Counted from the first letter of the stretch, positions 12,301-25,190 are shown. The stretch is 64,000 bases of DNA from Cenococcum geophilum 1.58 (GCA_001692895.1 KV748232.1:744001-808000), one strand, 5' to 3'. Numbers and translations are program-made. Notes: a model not told the origin generated them from the letters alone.

Positions 12301-13280
12301 TTGCAAGTCGCGAAATTTAAAAGTTTAAAAGTTTAACCCTAATGCGAACATATAAATTTTCTATTCCTTATTAGTTTTGGTAAAAGGATAGCTAAAAAAC
12401 GGTAAGGAATTAATTTTTATACTTAGTAAATATAAATATAACTCTTACTAAATAGATAATTAATATTATTAGTATATCTTATACACCACTTATATTTAAG
12501 TTCTATTAAGGCTTCTTTAGTACTATTAGCGCGATCTTTAAAGAGCTTCTTATCTAAATCTAACTTTGTATAAGGGTTATAAAATGGTTATATTTTAATT
12601 TTAAACTAGCTTAATATAAAGACCTTACTAGCATTATAGTATATATATCCTTTATAGATAAGGTCAATCAAGGCCTTAATTACTGCTTATACTCTTAGCA
12701 AGTATAATTTATAGCTATAGTAACTTATTAGATCTAGTTATAGAAGGTAGATATATTTACTTTAAACTTTAAAAGTCTAATATTATGGTCTATTTTTATA
12801 TCGCTAGTTAACTAAAGTTTAGCAGATCTAAATAGAATATAGATAGATATTACTACTAAATATATATTACTCTACTTCCTTTTAAACTTATAAGTAGCGC
12901 TATTATCTAGCTAGTATTATAGCTAAGGCCCCTTCTTATAGTAGATATATCGCATTAAAGTAAAGTCTTTCTATATGCTTCAATCTATAATGCATCCGAA
13001 GTTATAGAAAAGAGACTTATTATATAAGCGATCCTTTATATCTTCTAGTATTTTAAAAAGCCTCGCCGTTTTATAGTCGATATCGGTAAGTAATTAGTAT
13101 ATTATCTATATCTTTTTAGATAAACCTTGCCCTTTCCTTATTTATAAGTAGGTAAGAGCCACTAGGGTATCTATAATATTGGCGATATAACTTTATATAA
13201 GGCGATAGGCTTACGCCACTCGGCCAGCCAAACAAATCCATAAAGGGTAATTAAGTAACTAGCTCAATCAATGTTTTATT
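12300..13280 (-). pseudogene. Unidentified minus-strand coding relic
   Basis: On the minus strand a long, stop-riddled but protein-like frame can be followed from about 13270 to 12420 (for example PFMDLFGWPSGVSLSPYIKL near the start and LDLDKKLFKDRANSTKEAL near the end). The stops are the RIP type. I do not recognise the family; neighbouring AATATTGAATAT-type repeats on the right suggest the body of a DNA transposon, but this is a guess. Confidence 0.3.
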
Positions 13281-13914
13281 AATATCCAATATCAATATAA
13301 GGTCGTATTAATATTGAATAGCTAATTTATATTGAAAATATATTAATTATTAATGATTGATTATTAAATTTAATATATAGAGCCTTAATATGGTATTTTT
13401 ATAAAAATCGAGCTCTGCAGAACTTTAAAATCCGACTAATCTCCTACTAGTATTAACGTAGTAATCCTTGGCTTAGTATTATATTTTAATTGCTTTACAA
13501 TATTATTCTTGTTAGTAATACTAAGAGGTAAAAAAGGTATAGCGTTAATTACAAAGGTAGAGCAAGTATAAGGATGTAAAATTCGAAGATACTATTTACA
13601 ATAACGTATAAAACTAAGTTTGGTATTTAGTAATATTATGTAGAAATGGAGGTATATAGTAGTATATATAGAGACTTATAAAGAACGAATCTATATACTA
13701 ACGAGGTTATTATATAAGCGTAGGGAGCCCCTATAAATATCTATCTACTTTACCTCCCCCCTCTCTCTGGATAAGTAATATTGACTTTATATAGAGTAAT
13801 CTAATAAATTAAAAATATACACATATTGTTAAGAGGTTTAAAGGTCATTTACCAAGCCTCTGGACTGTATTTTTACTACTTAAACTCTAAAAAATTTAAT
13901 ACTTAATAACTTTC
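13281..13914. repeat. AT-rich stretch with AATATTGA-type repeats
   Basis: Short repeats of the form CAATATCAATAT / TTAATATTGAATA cluster at 13270-13350 and recur at 14160-14210 on the other side of the solo LTR. Such clusters resemble hAT subterminal repeats. Nothing else is supportable. Confidence 0.35.
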
Positions 13915-14139
13915 TATTAGGTAAAACCTAAGTAGATAGTTATATAGCTGTAAGGTATGGGCAACCTAGGGGCAACCTAGGGGCAACTCGCCTATAAGGC
14001 ACGTGCGCTACACGTGCCTAGGGGAAACCCTTCCTTACCTCGCATATAGGCTCCTCCTTTCCCTTAAGGATTCGTCTGTATATATAATATACCCTATTAT
14101 TCTATTAATTGGACTCTCTAACCACATCTTTACCTTATA
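13915..14139 (+). mobile_element. Solo LTR of the chromodomain gypsy family
   Basis: 225 bp, TATTAGGTAAAACCTAAG to CTTTACCTTATA, the same sequence family as the LTRs of the gypsy element at 46037-58491. Flanked by CTTTC (13910-13914) and CTTTT (14140-14144), identical except for one C-to-T change. No internal domain adjoins it, so it is a solo LTR left by LTR-LTR recombination. Confidence 0.8.
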
Positions 14140-15696
14140 CTTTTAGTGTTAAATATACCATATTAATATTGAATATTGAATATTAATATCGAATATTTTA
14201 ATAAGCGTAATTAGTACCGAATACTGATAAAAACACTAGGCTTAATTGGTAGGCACGCTGCGTAAAACAATATATATACTAGTTATAGCCGAATAGATAC
14301 TAAGGCACCTAATACTTTGCCGTTATAAGCCTTTAGTATAGTAACTTTAAGCTCTAATTTAGTAAGGTTTTAATATATTAGAGGCTTTATAAGAGTCTAA
14401 AGGGGAGGGGTAGCAATTAGAGGTAAGTAAGTTCGTTTTTAAATGTAGACGACTAGCTATAATCAGAGCTATTAAAATTATTCGCCTTATAGTTTTACGT
14501 ACTATATAGCGAGCTAGATTGTAACAAGCTAGTTATAAATCTAAGGTTCTAATCTATAGGGTTTAATTATATATATATTAGCTTCCTCTATAGTAAAGGG
14601 CTTAAAGTTTTAATATATAGCTTAAAGGGCCTAGGATGGGTTAGCTGTAATATAATAAAGGGGTAAAAAAGAGGAGGGTACTAAAATGATTATATCTAAG
14701 AGAATCTTAAGCGGAGTAGTAAATCTTAATTAGATATACAGTATATTGTCTATTAAAGGATATTTATCTATATACTATTTTATAAGACCGTTATTATCTA
14801 TAAAGGCTTCTATTCTAAAGCTTATTACTACTTTTACTTAAGCTCTTCTCTCTTATATATTTAAGTTAGATTCTCTTTATACTTTTAGATAAGAGCCTAT
14901 TATATTATTTAAGGCTACTGGTAACCCTTTAGAGGTAGTATATGCTCTATTAATAAATGGCTTAGAGTTTAGACATATATAAGGGCCTCTGCGTGGCTTA
15001 ATAAAGGTATATTAAATTGGAAATCTAGAGGTACAAGGGAGTCTTTAGGGGTAGCGCCACTTAGTGTTCCTTTAAAAAGTAATAAATCATATTATAAGGC
15101 TGTAATTTAGATATTCCTTTATAATCTATCTTGCTAGTTTTTAAACCCCTTAAATATTATACTTTTCCTAAAGTCTTAATAATAAGCCTATAGCTTTGTT
15201 ATATCCTTATATTATTTATTTAGAGAAATATTTAACAAATTCTTTTATAATATCTCTTAGAATATATATAGTTTCTCTATACTCGTAATATTCCATATCT
15301 AGATCTTTAAGCTATACTTATTAAATCCTCTATAGTACCTTATAGATCTATATATATTTTTAAGTTACTATAATCTTTAGGTAATTATATCTAATTCTTT
15401 TATTTTTATCTTTTTGTAATATTAATTCTAATAGCCTTTTATTTCTTTATAATTCTATCTTTCTACTAAGTACGCCTACTCTTACATTTTTAGTACTTTA
15501 GTATATTTAATTTTAAAATAGTATTCTATAAGTATCTCTATTTATTTAACCTATCTTCTATTAAGTTCCTTTATAATTAGGAATCCTATAAAAACAATTA
15601 GAGTCCGTTTAAACTATAAATAGTTAATTTATACCTTATAAGAATACCTTCTATTCCTTAAGTACTACTACTATACCTAATAACTCCTTATTATAT
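14140..15696. other. Unclassified decayed repeat DNA
   Basis: 1.56 kb of TpA-saturated sequence between two gypsy-family LTRs. No frame on either strand gives a recognisable domain. It could be read as the interior of a tiny LTR element, but the flanks of the two LTRs favour two independent solo insertions. AATATTGAATAT-type repeats occur at 14160-14210. Confidence 0.4.
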
Positions 15697-15922
15697 TGTT
15701 AGGTAAAACCTAAGTAGATACCTATATAGCTATAAGGTATAGGCGACCTAGGGGCAACCTATAAATAACTCGCCTATAAGGTATATATGCTATATATACC
15801 TAGGGAAAGCCCTTCCTTACCTCGCATGTAGACTCCTCTGTTTCCCTTAAGGATTTGTCTATCTATATAAGATACCCTATTATTCTACTATTTATACTCC
15901 CTATTTATATCCTTACCTTATA
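15697..15922 (+). mobile_element. Solo LTR of the chromodomain gypsy family
   Basis: 226 bp, TGTTAGGTAAAACCTAAG to CCTTACCTTATA. Flanks TATAT and TATAA are only a 4/5 match. Heavily RIP-mutated relative to the copy at 60398-60622. Confidence 0.75.
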
Positions 15923-15985
15923 TATAAATATTATAGCTTAACTCTAATAGTATTATCTTCTAACCGTAATATATTATTAGGTACT

Positions 15986-16229
15986 TGTTACGGAAGTGGG
16001 CACGAGCTGGAATACAATGTACTAAACGGGGTAGTAATTAAAGAAGGCTACGTACGCGTAACTATGCGTGGTTAATATAAAGACATTTAGATATAGAAAT
16101 AGAACAGGTTAGGTATAGGTATAAATAGGGGTTGTAGGGGAACGTGCGTAGGTGTCTCGGGACGAACGTAAGTATAGGTTAAGAACGTCAAAACGCGCAG
16201 GAACGTGAGAGCGTGTGAGCCCCGTGACA
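15986..16229. mobile_element. Solo LTR, 244 bp, second family
   Basis: TGTTACGGAAGTGGGC to CCCCGTGACA, with inverted termini TGTTACGG/CCGTGACA and a perfect 5-bp duplication GTACT on both sides (15981-15985 and 16230-16234). GC content is visibly higher than the surrounding DNA, suggesting a late arrival or low copy number. Confidence 0.82.
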
Positions 16230-16806
16230 GTACTATACGTCCTAGTGCCTTAATAGTAAATATAATCCTAGTATAAAGTCTAATATATTTATCTCAACTG
16301 CTATTTCTAATATAGCTTAGTAGATTTTAAGGATTAGATTCTAGGTAAGTAATTTTTTAAATTCCTTAAATAACTTCTTTTACCTATTACGCTATATCTA
16401 AGGTTCCCTTTTCCTTATAAGTTTTATAAATAGTTTAATATTCTTTAACTACTATATAATAAACCTCTAATAGTAGTTATAGAACCCTAGAAATAATCTT
16501 AACTATATAACGTTCTTTAGCTCTTAATAACATACTATTAGGTAATGAAGTTACTTCGTCTATATATGTTATTCCATATAGCCATACCCAGCATCTTACT
16601 AGTTACTCGCTTACCTTTTAGGGTTTATACCATGGCTGGGTAGTGTGGAGCCTATTACCTTATCCTTACTATAGCTTTAACTTTCTTTAAGTCTATACTA
16701 ATTTATCCTAGTTTAATAATAAATTCTATAAAGCCTATCTTCCTTATAAAGAACTTATACTTTTTAATTATTATTAGTATCTATTCTTCTTATAATCTCT
16801 TTATGT
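16230..16806. other. Unclassified decayed repeat DNA
   Basis: AT-rich with RIP-type text; no recognisable frame or element boundary. Confidence 0.4.
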
Positions 16807-16980
16807 AAGAGTATATATATTAGGTCCCGCCGCGCTTATAACAAGTTCGCAAGCACTTTTAGTCTTTTTGGCCGTATGGCGACGTAGAGGCGGGCCACGT
16901 TACAATTGTGCTTGCGAACTTGCTGGGGCCAGGTGCCGTAGGTTCGATCCCTATTGGTCGCATTTTACTCTAGTACAGTC
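16807..16980. repeat. Hairpin-forming repeat unit with a tRNA-type B box
   Basis: CAAGTTCGCAAGCAC (16842-16856) and GTGCTTGCGAACTTG (16908-16922) are a perfect 15-bp inverted repeat with a 51-nt loop. It is followed by GGTTCGATCCC (16941-16951), which matches the RNA polymerase III B-box consensus, and by a TTTT run at 16963. The first ~97 bp recur at 17154-17250. No convincing tRNA cloverleaf could be built: an acceptor strand GCGACGT at 16879 pairs poorly with TGGTCGC at 16955. A tRNA-derived SINE fragment or transposon end are the alternatives. Confidence 0.4.
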
Positions 16981-17153
16981 TAATATACATCCGTGCGATA
17001 AGGCGGGTCGGCTAAGTCCGATTGCTTATGTTACTAGGGACTAACTAATATGGTGATACTCTTGGCGTTTAATCCCTGTGGCCCGGAACGGGTATATAGA
17101 GGAATCCCTGCGAGCGCTTGGGGACGAGCGCGTAGAGGAGAGGGTAATTGTAA

Positions 17154-17250
17154 GAGTATATATATTAGGTCCCGCCGCGCTTACGACAAGTTCGCAAGCA
17201 CTCTTAGTCTTTTTAGCCGTATGGCAACGTGGAGGCGGGCTATGTTACAC
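17154..17250. repeat. Second copy of the 16807-16903 unit
   Basis: AGAGTATATATATTAGGTCC onward repeats the block starting at 16807 for about 97 bp with a handful of transitions (TTATAAC/TTACGAC, TTTTGGC/TTTTAGC, CGACGTAG/CAACGTGG). The second hairpin arm and the B box are absent here. Overlapping 71-aa and 72-aa open frames in this block are not credible genes. Confidence 0.65.
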
Positions 17251-17421
17251 TTTAAGATATATTAAACGTATTATCCGTACTTCTTTTTACTTATAACGTA
17301 GATAATAATAACATTAAAATATACAATAATAACTTATTAAGGTATTCTTTTAATATACTATTAATTACTTTTAAAATATTATTAGTATATTTGCAAGCCT
17401 AAATTATATTACTAATAGTTT

Positions 17422-17580
17422 TATCGGCAAAATATTGTCCCCTATTAACGGCCTTAATAGTTAATAGTTGACGTAATTAGCGCGCAGTTAAAGGCATTTA
17501 GCAACTTGACCGACTAGCCTATATTGTGTTTTTTTTAAATACGCAGCCTGCGCGTAACCTACGCGTTTAGCAACTATAAT
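17422..17580 (+). mobile_element. Left-end fragment of the CATCGG inverted-repeat element
   Basis: TATCGGCAAAATATTGTCCC and the following ~150 bp match the left end of the 542-bp element at 34357-34898 (same ...GCGCGCAGTT...GACTAGCCTATAT... order and T-run). A matching right end, ATATTTTCCCGATG, lies at 27934-27947 beyond the LINE, so both may belong to one longer element interrupted by that LINE, but flanking bases do not form a clear duplication. Confidence 0.5.
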
Positions 17581-17739
17581 TATATTAAGAGCCATCTACC
17601 TCTTTTATACTAATAGTATATTTTAGATAATAAAGGCTACTTTAAAGCTATTTATAAGGCTAGTAAGGTAAATTATATATACTTCTTTATATAATCTATT
17701 ATATTATTATATAGCCAAAGAGTAGCTACTAGGAGTAGT

Positions 17740-18015
17740 AGATATAGACCTATTTACATATACCTATCTACATCTATTAACCTATCTATATCGCCTACTT
17801 ATTTATATCTATCTACCTATCTGCATCTACCTACTCGTTAATATTTACCTACCTATCTATATTACCTATCTATCTGCATTTATCTACCTATCTATATCTA
17901 CCTACCCGTTAGCATCTATCTACCTATTTATATCGCCTTCCTATCTATATCGCCTACCTGTCTGCATTTACTTACCTATCTATATCTACCTACCTATCTA
18001 TATCCACCTACCTAT
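17740..18015. repeat. Degenerate tetranucleotide microsatellite
   Basis: Tract of CTAC/CTAT-type units (CTACCTATCTATATC and variants) about 275 bp long, with frequent single-base variants. Confidence 0.8.
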
Positions 18016-18059
18016 CTATACTACCTTAATTCGATCGATTTATTAAATCGTTTATAGTG

Positions 18060-18190
18060 TTTGCTAGCTAGTTGTCATCGTCTAGTTTTGGCGACGGTTG
18101 TTTGGCGATAGCGATGGTTGTCTAGTTCTAGTAACGGTTGTCTGGTTTTAGCGATAGCCGTCTAGTTTTAGCAACGGTCCTCTACTAGCT
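18060..18190. repeat. Tandem ~24-bp minisatellite
   Basis: Five to six imperfect units around GTCTAGTTTTAGCGACGGTT. Units differ mainly by C/T and G/A. Confidence 0.7.
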
Positions 18191-18294
18191 GCTATTCTAG
18201 TACCTCCCTAAATAGGGAGGATATAGGAAAGAAAGAAAGGGTAAAAAAATAAGGTAGCTATATAGAGTAGAGGCATATATAAAGGCTATTAGGA

Positions 18295-18425
18295 ATATAG
18301 CGGGGACCCAATATAGAGCTTTATATAGAGCCTTTATATATAGAGCTTTGTATAAAGCCTTATATAAAGCCTCTATATATAGAGCTTTGTATAAAGCTTT
18401 ATATAGAGCTTTATATAAAGCCTTT
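18295..18425. repeat. Tandem TATAGAGCTTTA repeat
   Basis: About ten alternating units of TATAGAGCTT(T/G)TATA and ATAAAGCCTT; palindromic character from AGCT cores. Confidence 0.7.
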
Positions 18426-18619
18426 AAGTAATAAAACTATATAAAATTATTTTAATTTTAATATATAATAGCCAAATATATTATAAGCTAGTATACTATA
18501 GGTTAAGAAAATAGTAAAAATTAACCTATATAATTGGTATATAACTTTAAAATAATATATTATATTAATAGTAGTCTAGAAGAACCAATAGCCGGATCCT
18601 AGTAAGAGCTTCTAGATAG

Positions 18620-20440
18620 ACCGGGAGCTCTTACTACACCCAGCCTAAAAAGACCTAAAAGAACTAAAAGAACCCTAAAAAACACCCAGAGAATCCCCCT
18701 AAGATGCATACATCGCAGGGGAGGCATATATTAAACGATGGTAGTTCGCACTCGCGCGCACCCACCAGAACCACGCCTAGTAATAGCCCTCCATAATAAG
18801 AACGGGCGAATACCACACTATAAAACGGAAAGACCTCTATTAAGAAGGCATCTAACAAAATATAAAGCCTATTAGACGCGTCTAGTATCCATAGTTATAG
18901 GGGAGCGACCGTTAGCTATAATAAACTAATATAGCTAGCAGAATGGCTCCGCCAATCTAGTATACCTTAGGCGCCCCTCCAGCAAACCCTTAACTAAATC
19001 CTCTAACGGCTAAACAAAATCGAAAATAAATAAAATCCCTCCCTACCGGCGAACCGCACCTAGGCCGCCATAGCTGCGCCTCTATAGTATAGGGAGCCTA
19101 CCCCCCTAAAGACAATATTCGGATATATAATTATAATATAACTAAATATAGAGAAAGTAGAGGGGCTTAGAGGATAATTAGAAATAGAAGTTCTTATAAA
19201 AATTTATAAAGAGGTCTATAACGCCGTTATAATCCAACACCTTAGGAGCGGAGATATTAGAGTTACCCTAAGGGACTAATAGGTAAAGGAATGAGCTATA
19301 AGGGTAGGGAACAGGCTAGGAAAACGTATTAGCATAAAAGTGCTCTATAAAGATTACCTAGTCAAAGTCCTAGTGGTTCCCCTAAGTCTTAGGGTAAAAA
19401 AGGGACGCCAGGCGGATAATACAGCAACTATATATAAGATAGTAAAATAAACGGAACGCCTTATACTAGGACTTAAGATTACCCAAATCTAATAGCTTTA
19501 ATAGGAAAATACAAACTAAGTATATAATAAGAATAATAAAAGAACATAAGAGTCGCCAGAGACTCGCTAGGGAGACGCTGGTTAAACGCATAGCTCCCTT
19601 ATTATTAGCACATATACACTAGGAATGCAAAAACTCCTTATCCAAAAAGGTATTATTATAAATAGCCTTATATATAACGCAAGGCTCTATAACTATAAAC
19701 TCCGCCTAAAATAATACTACCGCTATATATAATAGGGACACACCTAATCCACATACGTAGTATAGGTGTGCTACGGCCACTATACAGGCCCCTACAATAT
19801 AAGAAACTACTTAAATTAAAACTAAATAAAATGCGCAAACTGCCACCAAAGCACATATAAGGCATAGGAGAGAGGAGACTGCATTAAATACAGGAGATAG
19901 AAGGTAAGGGCTTAACAGCTGCGGGAATAACTACACGCTAGGTTATATAAATAGAAACAATAGGTAATAAACTAGGGGGGCGCAAGTGCCTTTTTAGCAT
20001 TTCCTACCTTTAACACTAGGGGGCTAGGCTAGCTATCCCAAGCCTTAATAGGCTAGAAGTATTACCGCGCGATATTACTAGACTATATAGGGATATAAGG
20101 GTTATAGAGGATATAAGGGAGAGAACGCCCTATAGGAAGACTATTATGGACAGCTATAGCAAGCTTAAGACTAGGATAATTAAGAATTAGACTTAACGCG
20201 GTAAATATAACATTTATAGCTAACTCTTAAAGGGTATATAGCCAACTAGCAAGAATAGGGGAGGAACTAAAGATAATAATAGATTTAGATATAGAAGCGC
20301 TACTAGGAATACAAGACACGGGAATAGAAAGCTCTATACAAAATAAGTAGTAACTAGGATATAGACACAAGAGATAGAAGCTCTAAATATCCTAGAGAAA
20401 GTAGAAATAGAGGAAGTAAGGAACAAAGAAGAGGCGAAGG
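18620..20440 (+). pseudogene. LINE ORF1 (nucleic-acid-binding gag-like protein), inactivated
   Basis: Coding-like plus-strand text from the LINE 5' end to just before the endonuclease. Around 19730-19890 a zinc-knuckle array is visible: VCYGHYTGPYN then KCANCHQSTY and RGDCIKYRR, where some Cys codons have become Tyr through TGY-to-TAY changes. ORF1 proteins of Tad-type LINEs coat the RNA. Stops of the RIP type are frequent. The open frames on the opposite strand at 18664-18858 and 19668-19865 are antisense shadows. Confidence 0.7.
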
Positions 20441-22499
20441 ACCCCCACCAGGGGTCCGCTACCTATCCATTATACAGTACAACTATAGTAATACAAACCA
20501 CCGTCTTGCAAGGCCCTTGCTAGACAGCTTAAACCTAAAGAAACACTATATCCTTACTATACAAGAGCCGTATTACAATACCTATATATAATTAACATAC
20601 TGCCCCTAAGGATTCCAGCTCCTATATAAACCAAAAGCAGCCATATACATATGCTTTATAATTAGTAAGGCTATCAGCCTATCCTTATAGTTATAGCAGG
20701 CAGTTAACCCAGATATTATAGTTATAACAATCCAGATATATAGGGGACTAGTTTAGATTATTAATATATATAACCCTAGGGTTAAAGGGGTCCTATAAAC
20801 AGAGAACATTATATTAGTAATAAGCTTACTAGAAACCAAAGATATAGAGTCTATCCTATTAGGAGATATAAACCTCTACTACCTATAGTAGGGGGGTATC
20901 TATGTTGCTGCCAAATAATAGGTAAAGTGCCTACTAAAAGCTATAGACACCTGGGGCCTTAAGCTAGCCACCCCCCTAAAAGCAATTATATAGCAATAAG
21001 GCACCGCTAGAAGTATAATTAACCTTACATTTATAGATAAAGGCCTATACCAGAGACTTAAAAAATACAACCCTAAAAAAGAATAGGCACTCGCTTTAGA
21101 CTATATCCCTATCCAAATACAGCTAGATCTAGATATTAAGGCACAATTAAATAGTAAAAGATACGCAATAAGAAAGCTTAAGATAGACAGCTTCCTTAAT
21201 ACAGTTAAACAATAACTTTAAGACCTAAAAGAAATCTACCTAATACTAAATAAGCAAGGCTTAGTAGCTACCCCTAAGGAAATCAACTAAAGACTAAAAA
21301 GGATCTAGGTAGCAATTAAAAATAGGTTAAAAGAGTACTGCCCGGTCTTAAAAGCGGGCCCCTATACGTAATATATATAGTCCGCACAATATACGGTTCT
21401 TATCACCAGCTAACAACAAGTAAGAAGAAAATACATAAGCAGCCATAATCCTAAAGACGAGAGATATTATAAAGACACAAGAAACCAGCTAAAAAATACC
21501 CTAAAAAAAGAAGTAAGGAATAGCTAGAGACGGTTTATAAATAAGCATACTACTAACCTAAGCCTCCCCTATAATAAAGGTCTTTAAAAGATAGCAAAAT
21601 AGGTAAAAAGAAAGGCAGGACGTCTAGTAGAAGACCTATACCTTCCGCCCCTACAAAGACTAGGTGAATTACTAGCCATAAGCAACAATAATAAGAAGGT
21701 AAAAATCCTTATAAAAAGATTTTTTCAATAACTAGCTCTAGTAGACCTTAGCAATATTACGGGCGAAGCACCGGTAACTTGCCTAAGGGTTAACAGTAAT
21801 ATAACAACTAAAGAAATAGCCAGAACTATTAGCCGCCTTTTAAATAATATAGCACTAGAACTAGATAGGATCCTAAATAAAGCCCTAAAGACCTACAGAC
21901 CACTAATAGCACCTTAGCTTGCGGATATAGCTAGAGTATACTTTATAATAGGCTACTACCTAAGACTTAGAAGAGCTATAACAACGTTTATCCTATATAA
22001 AGAAGGTAAAGTAAATTACTCATTTCTAGGGAGCTACCGCCCTATTACCTTAGAGAATACCCTTAGCAAGATCTTAGAAAGGGTAATAGCGGACCACATA
22101 GTAGATACGGTAGAGGAATACGCCCTACTACTATAAAGCCAAATAGGGGTAAGAAAGAACCGCTTAACACTATTAGCACTTACGCTACTCGCTACTACCA
22201 TTAAATTAGTATAGGCGATGCGAAGGGACTTTATAGTATTAATGCTTAGCCTAGATATTAGTAGCGCCTATAATAACATACCCTATAAGCGTCTCCTATA
22301 TATCCTTAGAGTAAAAGGCTTCCTAGAATAGATTATATAATTTATTTAAGGGTTTATAGGCCAAAAAGAAACATCGCTAGTCTTTAGCGGATACTAAAGC
22401 CCCCCTATCGCAGTTACAACAGGAATACCATAAGGATCACCCCTCTCGCCTATACTTTTCCTTTTCTTTATAAGCAGTGTAGGCGAAAATAATCCGACG

Positions 22500-22580
22500 G
22501 TTAATATTATTGGCCAATATTTGGTATTGGCCAATATCGCTAAATTACCCAATATCGGCCAATATCGGCCAATAATTCTT
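22500..22580. repeat. Left subterminal repeats of the hAT element
   Basis: Seven or more copies of (G)GCCAATAT(C/T) in both orientations, mirrored by CCAATAACC / TTGGCTAATA at 25970-26030. Expected transposase-binding sites. The 63-aa minus-strand open frame at 22394-22585 crosses the insertion junction and is not a gene. Confidence 0.7.
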
Positions 22581-22635
22581 GGCATTCCCTACAACTCTAA
22601 ATTTCTTTTATAATATTTATTATACATACAATAAA

Positions 22636-24735
22636 ATGGCTTCTGATAATGAAATATTAAATTCTATACTATCTGCTAGTATAAAAAGATTAAAAGATAA
22701 AAGGAACCCTGAAATCTAGTGCTATATATAAGATCTATATAATAACGAGCCAAAAAAATACCGGGATAAGCAATATATTTTATATTGTAAATACTATACG
22801 GAAGAACTATACGGCGCAAAGTGTGTTATAAATTTCCGGAATTATCTTATAAAGAAGTATAAGATTACTGTTTCTAAAACCCTGGGTGTTATTTATTAAG
22901 GTGCTAAAGAAAAGCTTTAAGATCTATATATGCAGCTTCGTACGAAACATAATTATATAGAGGTTAATTCTCTTGCACTTAAAAACGCTCTTAATAAGGA
23001 GGCTATTATGGCTGCCCTTATTTCCCTTATTACCGTACAAAATCTTCCACTTTAACTTATTAAGTGGCTAGAGTTTTATATATTCTGCCAGGTCCTTAAT
23101 CTAGAGGTAGAGGGTTTTATTATAACAACTTATATATAAGTAAGGAAGAGGATTAAAGAATTATAGGAATTAATAAAAGACATTGTACAAAAGAAGCTTT
23201 AGTTAGCAATATCAAGTATTTATCTTTTAGTTGATATTTAGACCTCTCCTAATTAGCATCTTCTCCTTAGAGTCTACGCCCACTTTATTAAGTAAAACTT
23301 AAAAGGACTCTTTAAAGCTCTCCTTGCTCTTTATACGGTACAATCTTATAGTAAAGATAATTAGTTCTTAACTCTGCTTTCTATACTAAAGGACTATAGA
23401 ATTACATAAAAGCTTAGTGTAGTTGTCTTAGATAATACGGGAACGAATAATACTCTTTATTGTATAATTGAAAAGTATATAAAAGAGGAGGAAGCTATTA
23501 TATAGAAATCTTTATACAAACAAATCCATTATAATGGCTATATTATTAATCTTGCTATCTAAGCCTTTTTTTTAAGGCTGAAGTTAAGCAGATTAATTCG
23601 TACGAAGCTAAAGATAAAGATGAAAATTTTTAAGATATAGGCGCCCTTGGAAAGCTTTATAATATTATTATATATATATAAAGCTCTCCTAGCCATATAA
23701 GGGCTATTAAAGAGCTAGTAGAAAGACAAATTCTATTTAATAATTGTATAAGATAGAACAGCTAGTGTAAGATATTATAGGTTACTATTTAACATGAGCC
23801 TGCAATAGATTAATACACGAAGAAGTACGGCTTAGATAATGATTTTCTAAATCCTACAGACTGGAAACAGCTTTGTACAATAATGGGCTTTCTTCTTATC
23901 TTTAAGAAAGCAACTCTTATAACTTAAGGGCATAATGCAACAATCTTAGATGTATTTTTTTAAATGGACCTCTTTATGCACCACTTTAAAAATAGCTTAG
24001 TAAGGTATATATATTTAGAGGGAATATATATAGGCTAATATCATATAATAGGAAGATTATAAAGAAGATAAATTCTTCTGTAAGCGGATTAAGGCTAGTT
24101 AGGAGGTATTTAATAAATACTACCTAAAGTCTAATAAGTCTCCGCTATATGCTGTAGCAATTATTCTTTATCTATAATGTCGTACAGAGTATATTAAAGC
24201 AAATTAGAGTAAGAAGTGGTAAAAGCTAGCGCTTAATATAGTAGAGCAACTTTAAAACGAGTATCGAAGTCAGTATTAAGGCCCCTAGCCTTTACTATAA
24301 GCATTAAGTACTATATTATACGAGAAGGCCTTATCTAAAGAAGATCTTAATCTATATAAGTAGCTTATTAAGAACCTTAATAAGTTTAATCACCTAAAGA
24401 GCTAAGATAAGTATAAGAACTATATTGCCGAGAACCTACTTCGTATTAAGGTTTCTCCTCTTAAATAGTGGTGTTAAGATAAGCAACGTAAGCGTTGGCC
24501 ACAACTCTTATTAATAGCTATTGATATTCTATTAATTCTAGCTATAAGTAATAACCTAGAGCGGGTATTTTTAGGAGCACGTTGTACGGTTTTATGGGAG
24601 CGAGTAAAGCTTAGGGTTAATATAATTAAGATACTTAAATGCTTAAAAAATTAGAAGTAGAATTAAATGGCAATAGAAGAGTTCTAATAGAGAAGAGTTA
24701 ATCGTACGGATAAGAAAGGAAAAAAAAAAAAAACT
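22636..24735 (+). pseudogene. Transposase of the nested hAT element, RIP-inactivated
   Basis: ATG at 22636 (MASDNEILNSILSASIKRL). A BED zinc finger follows at about 22770-22870: YILYCKYYTEELYGAKC, then NFRNYLIKKYKI, with the second Cys and the His turned to Tyr. The C-terminal dimerisation domain reads LLILAISNNLERVFLGARC at about 24510-24590, ending before 24735. Related to the relic at 1158-3260 (shared IKWLEF...). Roughly 700 codons, normal for the family. RIP-type TAG/TAA stops in most segments make it non-functional. Confidence 0.82.
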
Positions 24736-24889
24736 TTAAGCTAAATACAGAATAGAATAGAATATATATACGTATTTTTTTATACAACACATGATTATAC
24801 GCTCCTTCTTTATGCAGTACTTTACCTTATTTAACCTCTTTTCTTTCTTTATCTTTAACCTAGCTACTATTTACCACTACGACTAGTTC

Positions 24890-25190
24890 TAGCTCATCAG
24901 CTACTATTAAAACGTAAGTATCCTAGCTTTATATAAGCATTGCCTAAGCCTCTAGCCTTACTAATATACTCTTAACTACCTGCCTTATATAAGTGTTAAG
25001 TACTAACAAGTGAAGTAGTAACAGCAGCACTACTACCACAACCACTACTACTACTACCACCACTACCACTACTACTACTAGTTCATTAACTACCAATATA
25101 TAAGTATTCTTACTTTATATAAGCATTACTTAAGCCTCGCCCTTTACTAATCTACCCTAGTTGCTTGCTTTATACGAATACTAACATATA
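24890..25190. repeat. Duplicated ~100-bp block flanking a (CTA/CCA)n microsatellite
   Basis: The text around TTTATATAAGCATTGCCTAA (24930) recurs as TTTATATAAGCATTACTTAA (25115), each followed by a similar TTTACTAATCTA-type tail. Between them 25020-25080 is a triplet tract of CTA, CCA and CAA units, which would code for low-complexity sequence if it belongs to the downstream frame. Confidence 0.65.

Noticed and set aside
13915-15922. The two gypsy-family LTRs as ends of one 2-kb element
   Set aside because: The left LTR has its own near-perfect 5-bp duplication and the interior shows no retroelement text; two solo insertions fit better.
16879-16962. Possible tRNA gene with B box GGTTCGATCCC
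   Set aside because: No matching A box, acceptor pairing is poor and no anticodon arm forms; kept only as a repeat.
17740-18190. CRISPR-like or centromeric array
   Set aside because: Units are short, degenerate and contiguous without unique spacers; they are micro- and minisatellites.
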